Below are positions 10,483 to 16,031 of a stretch of 16,031 nt of DNA, in pieces (position 1 is the stretch's first letter; every line of letters starts with the position of its first letter). The stretch is taken from assembly GCA_028704125.1 (NCBI GenBank), contig JAQVLM010000021.1, positions 1 to 16,031 of the forward strand, given 5' to 3'. The stretch is from Opitutales bacterium. GTDB lineage: Bacteria; Verrucomicrobiota; Verrucomicrobiia; Opitutales; JAFGAQ01. Position numbers and translations under genes: made by a program. Under the pieces are notes generated by a model that worked only from the letters and a program-made list of their open reading frames with translations, made no database searches and was not told where the DNA came from.

Positions 10483-12267
10483 ATGTCCCCCGAAGCCACA
10501 CCAGCATCACGCCTCCGGGATTCCAAACGACTGCGCTGGGTCTACCTTGCACTCAACCTGCTCTCGAGGGCCCGCATACGATCCAGCCACCGCATTTTTG
10601 CACTGGCGGTGATCATCGGGGTAACCGCTGCCTTGTCGTCCTACGCTTTCAAGGAACTGGTCCACGGCATCCACCACTTGCTCACCGGAACCGCCTCCAA
10701 AGGCTATGTGGATGCCTTCCTGCATCTCGGCCTATGGCAACGCATCCTGATCCCGACAATCGGGAGCGTGGCTGCCGGTCTTCTGCTGACCGCGGGCAAA
10801 CGCATCGACAACCGTAAGGCGACCGACTACATGGAAGCCGTCGCTCTGGGGAACGGAGACGTACCCGCGCGCCCCAGCCTTCTCAAATCCATTGCAGCGG
10901 CTTGTTCCATCGGCTCAGGAGTATCGATCGGGCGCGAAGGTCCACTCGTCCAACTCGCAGCGGTGGGGGCTTCACTACTGGGCAGGCTGCTGAAAGAACC
11001 ACCCGCCCGGCTGCGACTCCTGGTAGCATGCGGAGCCGCGGGCGGGGTTGCGGCGGCCTATAACGCTCCGATCGGAGGCGCGATCTTCGTAGCTGAGATC
11101 ATCATCGGATCGATCGCGGTGGAAAGCCTTGGCCCCCTGCTGGCAGCCAGCGTCGCTTCAACCATCACCATACGGGCGATCGACCCCAATCTGGTATCCT
11201 ACGCGATCGACATCCCCTTCGACTCCGGGTTCGCCTCAGTCGTCCTGTTCGCCACACTCGGAACGGTCTGCGGCTTTGCGGCCCCCCTCTTCATAGCAAC
11301 CCTCAAGACAGGCAAACGCCTCTTTGCCCCGATCCGCCTTCCATTGCCAATCAAACTGGGATTTGGAGGACTGCTTTTTGGCCTCATTGCAGCCTTCCAC
11401 CCGGAAGTAGCCGGAAACGGTCAAAGCGTCATTCGCGGGATGCTCGACGGCAGGTTCACATGGGAGACCATCGCCATGCTGGCCTTGCTCAAGGTGCTCG
11501 CCGTGACCATCGTGTTCGGCTCCGGAACGGTCGGAGGCGTCTTCACACCCTCCCTGCTGGTGGGAGCTTCCATCGGATACCTCTGGAGCGTCCTGCTCCA
11601 CCACCTCGGATTCGGGCTGATTCCTCCCGAAGTGGCTGCACTCGTCGGAATGGGATGCTTCCTGGCCGCGGCAACGCACGCACCCTTTATGGCGGTGTTC
11701 CTGTTGTTTGAGATGTGCCTGCACCCGGGAATTCTGATCCCGCTGACCGTGGCCACACTTCTGTCATACTCCATCGCCCGCGGGCTCGGCGGGGCATCTC
11801 TCTACCTCGAATCCCTCCAGTCCGGACCCAGAAGCGTATTCGATAAGGACATCGCCACCCTCACCGTCAGCGAGATTGTCCGACCCCAAGCCTCCCAGAC
11901 GCATCCATCGAGCAGTTTCGGTGAAGTTGCGACCCGTTTCCTTCGTGCCAGTGAAGGGATGCTGCCGGTGACGGATCAGAATGGACACTTCCTCGGGTCC
12001 ATTCTATTGCAAGACGTACGCCCCTACCTTAAAGAAAGGGCGCTGGCAGATTCGATCATTGCGCGGGACATCCTGCGGGATGACATTCCCACGCTCGATG
12101 CCACGTTCGACCTCCCGCACGCCCTCCGCACCTTCTCCGAAACCAAACATTCCGCCCTTCCGGTAACCGACTCCAAAACCGGGACCTTGCTTGGAATGCT
12201 TGAAAAAAACGATCTTTACCTTGTTGTATCGGAAATAACCCGCCGGGCTGGCGTGCATTCGACCTGA
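10483..12267 (+). CDS. ClC-family chloride channel/antiporter with C-terminal CBS pair
   Basis: A protein of 594 residues from ATG 10483. Residues about 35-440 form the multi-helix ClC membrane domain, and about 460-590 form two cytoplasmic CBS domains (TVSEIVRP... and ARDILRDDIP...HSALPVTDS), which often bind nucleotides. Visible ClC motifs are SIGREGPLVQ with the gating glutamate Glu152 (E. coli Glu148), AAYNAPIGGAIFVAEI, SGTVGGVFTPSLLVGAS, and Tyr441 in GGASLYLES (E. coli Tyr445). The usual GSGIP loop is replaced by a sequence around KATDYMEAV, so the chloride-coordinating Ser is absent. The internal proton glutamate (E. coli Glu203) is Ile206. Whether it is a channel or an H+ antiporter cannot be decided from this. 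An in-frame TTG at 10393 would add 30 unlike residues and is not preferred. It starts 94 bases after the EIIA gene and ends 22 bases before the helicase gene. Confidence 0.92.
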   Translation: MSPEATPASRLRDSKRLRWVYLALNLLSRARIRSSHRIFALAVIIGVTAALSSYAFKELVHGIHHLLTGTASKGYVDAFLHLGLWQRILIPTIGSVAAGLLLTAGKRIDNRKATDYMEAVALGNGDVPARPSLLKSIAAACSIGSGVSIGREGPLVQLAAVGASLLGRLLKEPPARLRLLVACGAAGGVAAAYNAPIGGAIFVAEIIIGSIAVESLGPLLAASVASTITIRAIDPNLVSYAIDIPFDSGFASVVLFATLGTVCGFAAPLFIATLKTGKRLFAPIRLPLPIKLGFGGLLFGLIAAFHPEVAGNGQSVIRGMLDGRFTWETIAMLALLKVLAVTIVFGSGTVGGVFTPSLLVGASIGYLWSVLLHHLGFGLIPPEVAALVGMGCFLAAATHAPFMAVFLLFEMCLHPGILIPLTVATLLSYSIARGLGGASLYLESLQSGPRSVFDKDIATLTVSEIVRPQASQTHPSSSFGEVATRFLRASEGMLPVTDQNGHFLGSILLQDVRPYLKERALADSIIARDILRDDIPTLDATFDLPHALRTFSETKHSALPVTDSKTGTLLGMLEKNDLYLVVSEITRRAGVHST

Positions 12268-12289
12268 AACCGATTCAACCATAACATCC

Positions 12290-14824
12290 GTGCCAAGGGA
12301 CACCATCGCATCCGCTCCATTTGAAGGCCAGTCGCTCGATCTCTCGTTGACGATCCCCGATCTCTGGCAACAGGAGGCTGTCCGGTCCCTTCAGGCTGGA
12401 TGGGACGTGATCGTGGATGCCCCCACTGGCGCAGGCAAGACCTTCATATTTGAGCTCTTCATGAAGAGTGGAGCTGTCCGTGGACAGGCGGTTTTCACGG
12501 TTCCAACCCGTGCGCTTGCAAACGACAAACTGATGGAATGGCAGGCGAAGAAATGGAATGTCGGCATCTCCACCGGCGACATCGCCGAGAACCTCGATGC
12601 GCCGGTCCTGATCGCGACACTCGAAACCCAAAAAGCCCGGCTCCAGCGCGGTCACTCCCCCGCCGTAATCGTGATCGACGAATACCAGATGATCGCGGAC
12701 CCATCGCGAGGGATCAACTACGAGATGGCGATCATTCTGGCCGCCCCATCCACCCAGCTGCTCTTGCTCAGCGGAAGCGTGGGCAACCCTGAAACCCTGC
12801 TCCAATGGCTCCAGCGCATCGGGCGCAAAGCGAGATTGATCCGGCACCGCGAGCGTCCGGTTCCGCAAGAGCAAGTCTACCTCGAAGGCCTCACCAACCG
12901 CATCCCCAAAAGCATATTCGGGTATTGGCCGGAACACATTGCAAGGGCCCTCAACGCCGGACTGGGTCCTGTCCTCCTCTTTGCTCCCCACCGCAAAGAC
13001 AGTGAACGGATCGCACGCCAGCTCGCCGCCAGTTTCCCTCAGGATGATCCGCTCGAACTCAGCCCTGAGCAATCGATGCTCGCCGGAGACACCCTCTCCA
13101 AACTCCTGCGCAACCGGATCGCCTTCCACCACAGCGGGTTGAGCTACCGGCAAAGAGCCGGTCTCATCGAACCGCTCGCCAAAGCGGGCCAATTGAGGGT
13201 AGTGGTCGCCACAACCGGTCTGGGAGCGGGGATCAATTTTTCCATGCGCTCGGTAATCGTGGCCGACCGCGAATACCGGCAAGATGAACAAGTCTCGATG
13301 GTGCGAGCCGACGAGTTGCTCCAAATGTTCGGGCGAGCCGGTCGCCGGGGGTTGGACGAGCGGGGCTACATCCTCACCCTGCCCGGGAAACCAAGGCTCG
13401 AAGATGCCGCTCCCATCCACCTGAGGCGCACGCCACAGATCGACTGGCCATCCTTCCTGGGGATCATGCAGCGCATGCCAACCGACGACGGCAAGCCTCA
13501 GGACGCGGCCGAGCGGCTTGCCCGCTCACTCTTTTCAGACGCTCCGGTTTCGCTCGGGTTTGATGCCATTTGTCCGGAAGACTCCAATGTTGCGGCCACC
13601 CCGGAGACACAACTGCCACGGGCCTCCATTCTTCCCGATGACGCCAACACGGTAATCGAGATCCTGAACTCGGAAGATCAATGGGAACGACGAAAAGGCC
13701 CGGTCCCCGCATCGCTCGAACACACCCTCTTCCATCATCGCGGCTCATGGAAACACTCGAATCAGGTGGCCGATGCCCTCCGCTTCAGTGACACAGGATC
13801 CACATGCCTGCTCTTCCGCAACACCAACGGACACAAGATATACGGCAAGGAGTGGGCCGTCGCGCACTTCCCGCGCAAACCCGAACACAACAAGTTGCAA
13901 CTGACCAAAAGCTACCGTGCGCGATTGAAGGCAACCCTTGGGAAGGGAGACCTTCGCAAAGTCCAGGTGCCGAAGTTTCTGACCCTCGAGGAAATCGAGC
14001 CGCATCTCATCCACAGTCTGCCGCTGATCACCTCAGGCGGATCCCTGCATGCCCTGGTCGAACGCGGCGGAACCCTCTACGCACGGATCGATCTCTCCAC
14101 TTCGCGGATTCTTGCCCGCAAAGATCGCAGGAACCGCCTGCTCTTCAATCCTCCCGAGCGCCAGGTGATCGACGGCTTCACACGGACCAGCATACGGGAA
14201 CTCCAAAGGCCGGCGTCTACCAGCGAGTCCCGGCGAGCGATTGCCCACATCTGGCATAGCCTCGGGCTCATTGACAAGGATGCACAACCCACCCGCAGAG
14301 GGGTCCTGTTCAGCTTTTTCAATCATGGTGAGGGACTCGCCATTGCTGCCGCTCTCGAAGCCAAAGACTACCCGATCGAGGCGCTGGTCTGGGATTGGGC
14401 CAACCTCAGATCCGGGCATCGCTTTGATTCCATCGGTGATCTCGGGTCTCGCCTCAGCTATGTATCCCGCGAGACCTATGGGAACGCAACCTACCCGGGC
14501 TATCTGAAGATGGGGGTTCCCGAGGAATACGGCGAAGGGGCATCCGACTTGATCTACCAAACCTGTTCGGACTCGAAATCACTCGCAGGGTTCCTCAGCG
14601 AAGACGTCAAAACCGGGGATATTGAGCGCATTCAGCTTGAGTGGAGGAGCATCCTGCGACAGATCGCTCATGCCCCCGAATTCCCATGGGACCGATGGTC
14701 CGCACTTCAGCTCAAGGCACGCGAATGGATCCATCAGCACGACCGGGCCCACCCGCTTTCCGGACTGCCGGGATTGACACCCCGTCAAAAATCCCGGAAA
14801 CCTCTACCCGTTAACTGGCGCTGA
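12290..14824 (+). CDS. Ski2-like superfamily 2 helicase with DEYQ box
   Basis: A protein of 844 residues from GTG 12290. All the core helicase motifs are in order: a Q-like region LWQQEAV (25-31), Walker A DAPTGAGKT (43-51), TRAL (73-76), DEYQ (130-133), SGS (161-163), FAPHRKDSER (231-240), FHHSGLS (279-285), ATTGLGAGINF (307-317) and QMFGRAGRRGLDERG (345-359). This pattern is that of Ski2-like DNA/RNA helicases, although Walker B is DEYQ rather than DEVH and motif III is SGS rather than SAT. The C-terminal half (about 380-844) has no domain I can name; near 640-720 it has a stretch (SLGLID...PTRRGVLFS) resembling the helical part after the core of Ski2-like proteins. ATP-driven unwinding or remodelling of nucleic acid is likely; the substrate is unknown. 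GTG is chosen because nothing else is in frame near the N-terminus. DinG follows 27 bases after the stop. Confidence 0.88.
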   Translation: MPRDTIASAPFEGQSLDLSLTIPDLWQQEAVRSLQAGWDVIVDAPTGAGKTFIFELFMKSGAVRGQAVFTVPTRALANDKLMEWQAKKWNVGISTGDIAENLDAPVLIATLETQKARLQRGHSPAVIVIDEYQMIADPSRGINYEMAIILAAPSTQLLLLSGSVGNPETLLQWLQRIGRKARLIRHRERPVPQEQVYLEGLTNRIPKSIFGYWPEHIARALNAGLGPVLLFAPHRKDSERIARQLAASFPQDDPLELSPEQSMLAGDTLSKLLRNRIAFHHSGLSYRQRAGLIEPLAKAGQLRVVVATTGLGAGINFSMRSVIVADREYRQDEQVSMVRADELLQMFGRAGRRGLDERGYILTLPGKPRLEDAAPIHLRRTPQIDWPSFLGIMQRMPTDDGKPQDAAERLARSLFSDAPVSLGFDAICPEDSNVAATPETQLPRASILPDDANTVIEILNSEDQWERRKGPVPASLEHTLFHHRGSWKHSNQVADALRFSDTGSTCLLFRNTNGHKIYGKEWAVAHFPRKPEHNKLQLTKSYRARLKATLGKGDLRKVQVPKFLTLEEIEPHLIHSLPLITSGGSLHALVERGGTLYARIDLSTSRILARKDRRNRLLFNPPERQVIDGFTRTSIRELQRPASTSESRRAIAHIWHSLGLIDKDAQPTRRGVLFSFFNHGEGLAIAAALEAKDYPIEALVWDWANLRSGHRFDSIGDLGSRLSYVSRETYGNATYPGYLKMGVPEEYGEGASDLIYQTCSDSKSLAGFLSEDVKTGDIERIQLEWRSILRQIAHAPEFPWDRWSALQLKAREWIHQHDRAHPLSGLPGLTPRQKSRKPLPVNWR

Positions 14825-14851
14825 CACGCGCCTCCATTCTTCTCCACACCC

Positions 14852-16031
14852 GTGATCGGTTTCGCACAGGACGCATTCACTGAAAAAGCTTCGGCTCCCA
14901 ACCCGCAAGTCATCGAACTCGCAAAGGCAGTCTTTGGCGACACCGGAATCCTCTGCGACAAGCTGAGACTGGAGCATCGCCCGCAACAGGAAAACATGGC
15001 ACTGGCGGTCGCCGAAGCGGTATTGGCCAATCAATCGCTTCTGTTCGAGGCAGGAACGGGAGTCGGCAAGAGCCTTGCCTATCTGATTCCCGGTATTATC
15101 CAATCGGTGGAGGAGAAGCGCAAGCTCGTGGTTTCCACGCACACCATCGCCCTCCAAAACCAGATTCTCAATAAGGACCTCAAACTCTGCCGTCAAATCT
15201 TCGAGTCGGATCCGACCCTTTCAAAGTATGCCGCATTTCAGGCCACCCAGCTGGTCGGCAAATCCAATTACCTTTGCAACGGCCGCATGGAAAAGTGGAT
15301 GCGCGATCATGCGTCCAAGATGAAGGAGAAGGAGCGGGCCGAAATGGAACGGATCATGGAGTGGGCCCAAAGCTCAAAGACCGGACTGGTTCATGAACTG
15401 CATCCGGCCCCCGACCCCGACCTGTGGGAACAGATCAATGCCGACTCAAGCGCCTGCTCGCGCAAGCATTGCAGCCCGGAATCCTGCTTTTACCAAAGGG
15501 CCAAGGCTTCGATCGACAAATCCGATGTGGTGATCGTCAACCATGCCCTGCTGTTTTCGCTGATTCATGCCGGTTTCCGTCCACCCAAGGACACCCGGGG
15601 AATTCTCTTCCCGGATGACCGGGTGGTGCTCGACGAAGCCCACACCATTCCGGATGTCGCCACGGAGCATTTCGGGCTTTCGGTCTCCAACATCTCGGTG
15701 CGCCGTGCGTTACTGCGCGCCTTCAATCCCGAAAAGAACCGGGGCTTATTGGTGGGTCGTGGAAAGGAGCAACGATTGAACAGCGTCGTGACCGCACTCG
15801 ATTGCTCGGATACTTTCTTTGAAAGCATCGCGAGCCGTTTCCTGACCCGCAAGACCATGCATCGGCTCATGGAGCCCTTCTGGATCGAAAACACCATGCT
15901 GCTGCCGCTCAAGGAAGTGTGCGACGCACTCAAACAAGCGGCCCGCGAGGAGACCGATGAAAATCCGCAGATGAACTGGATGACGCTGCCCGGAGGATCA
16001 TGGCATGCGCAAACGGAATCGCGGATGCCGT
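14852..16031 (+). CDS. DinG/XPD-like iron-sulphur helicase (3' end outside window)
   Basis: The frame from GTG 14852 stays open to the end of the window, giving the first 393 residues or so. HRPQQENMALAVAEA and then FEAGTGVGKSLAYLIP (Walker A, Lys73) mark a superfamily 2 helicase of the Rad3/XPD/DinG group. Four cysteines fit the 4Fe-4S cluster domain: Cys142 (SNYLCNG) and Cys202, Cys207 and Cys212 (SACSRKHCSPESCFY). NHALLF and the DEAH box VVLDEAHTIPDVA (Asp261) follow. In E. coli DinG, four cysteines of similar spacing bind the cluster. Such enzymes unwind DNA or DNA/RNA hybrids 5'-3' and act in repair and at replication-transcription conflicts. No exonuclease domain is fused to the N-terminus. 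GTG 14852 has no Shine-Dalgarno, but family sequence begins soon after; ATG 14992 would cut into the motif region. The gene probably shares a transcript with the Ski2-like helicase. Confidence 0.9.
   Translation, partial: MIGFAQDAFTEKASAPNPQVIELAKAVFGDTGILCDKLRLEHRPQQENMALAVAEAVLANQSLLFEAGTGVGKSLAYLIPGIIQSVEEKRKLVVSTHTIALQNQILNKDLKLCRQIFESDPTLSKYAAFQATQLVGKSNYLCNGRMEKWMRDHASKMKEKERAEMERIMEWAQSSKTGLVHELHPAPDPDLWEQINADSSACSRKHCSPESCFYQRAKASIDKSDVVIVNHALLFSLIHAGFRPPKDTRGILFPDDRVVLDEAHTIPDVATEHFGLSVSNISVRRALLRAFNPEKNRGLLVGRGKEQRLNSVVTALDCSDTFFESIASRFLTRKTMHRLMEPFWIENTMLLPLKEVCDALKQAAREETDENPQMNWMTLPGGSWHAQTESRMP

Noticed and set aside
12275..13420. Minus-strand open frame of 381 residues opposite the Ski2-like helicase
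   Set aside because: The plus strand encodes all helicase motifs here; the antisense product shows no recognisable domain.

Overview
The window is moderately GC-rich, densely coded bacterial chromosome. The gene set points to the phylum Verrucomicrobiota, perhaps an Opitutae/Puniceicoccales-like organism. The evidence is a plant/trypanosomatid-type phosphofructokinase, a large RAYT-type 'transposase' of the kind common in that group, a DUF481 outer-membrane protein, a Ski2-like helicase with a DEYQ box, and a hybrid kinase with a LacI-like sensor. This placement is inference from gene families. A second hint is that almost no gene start has a recognisable Shine-Dalgarno sequence, and the only strong one belongs to the transposase-like gene.

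Layout. (1) 1-3053, plus strand: the 3' part of a 6-phosphofructokinase, a small membrane methyltransferase-like protein (ICMT/PEMT type), and a CCA tRNA nucleotidyltransferase with an HD domain, all closely spaced. (2) 3054-3293: a 240-bp gap with a possible promoter and a nested hairpin that may be a structured mRNA leader. (3) 3294-7759, plus strand: a 1077-residue soluble hybrid histidine kinase (LacI/XylR-like sensor, GAF-like region, HisKA, HATPase, degenerate receiver, intact receiver). It overlaps an HI0933/BaiN-family flavoprotein by ATGA. (4) 7805-9778, minus strand: a DUF481 beta-barrel protein and, upstream of it, a REP-associated tyrosine transposase-like (HUH/Y1) gene. (5) 9924-16031, plus strand: a PTS EIIA protein, a ClC-family chloride transporter with two CBS domains, a Ski2-like superfamily 2 helicase and the 5' part of a DinG/XPD-like iron-sulphur helicase. 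These four genes are close together and may be one transcription unit.

How the genes may work together: the first block is housekeeping (glycolysis, tRNA maturation). The kinase probably reads a cytoplasmic small molecule, since it has no membrane segment or signal peptide, and passes phosphate to an unlinked partner. The EIIA and ClC genes suggest PTS-linked control of an anion transporter. The two helicases suggest nucleic-acid maintenance. No CRISPR array, rRNA, tRNA, prophage or complete insertion sequence was seen. The most interesting candidates are the soluble LacI-sensor hybrid kinase with its structured leader, the ClC protein with altered ion-pathway residues next to an EIIA, and the tandem helicase pair. 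No known defence system was recognised.
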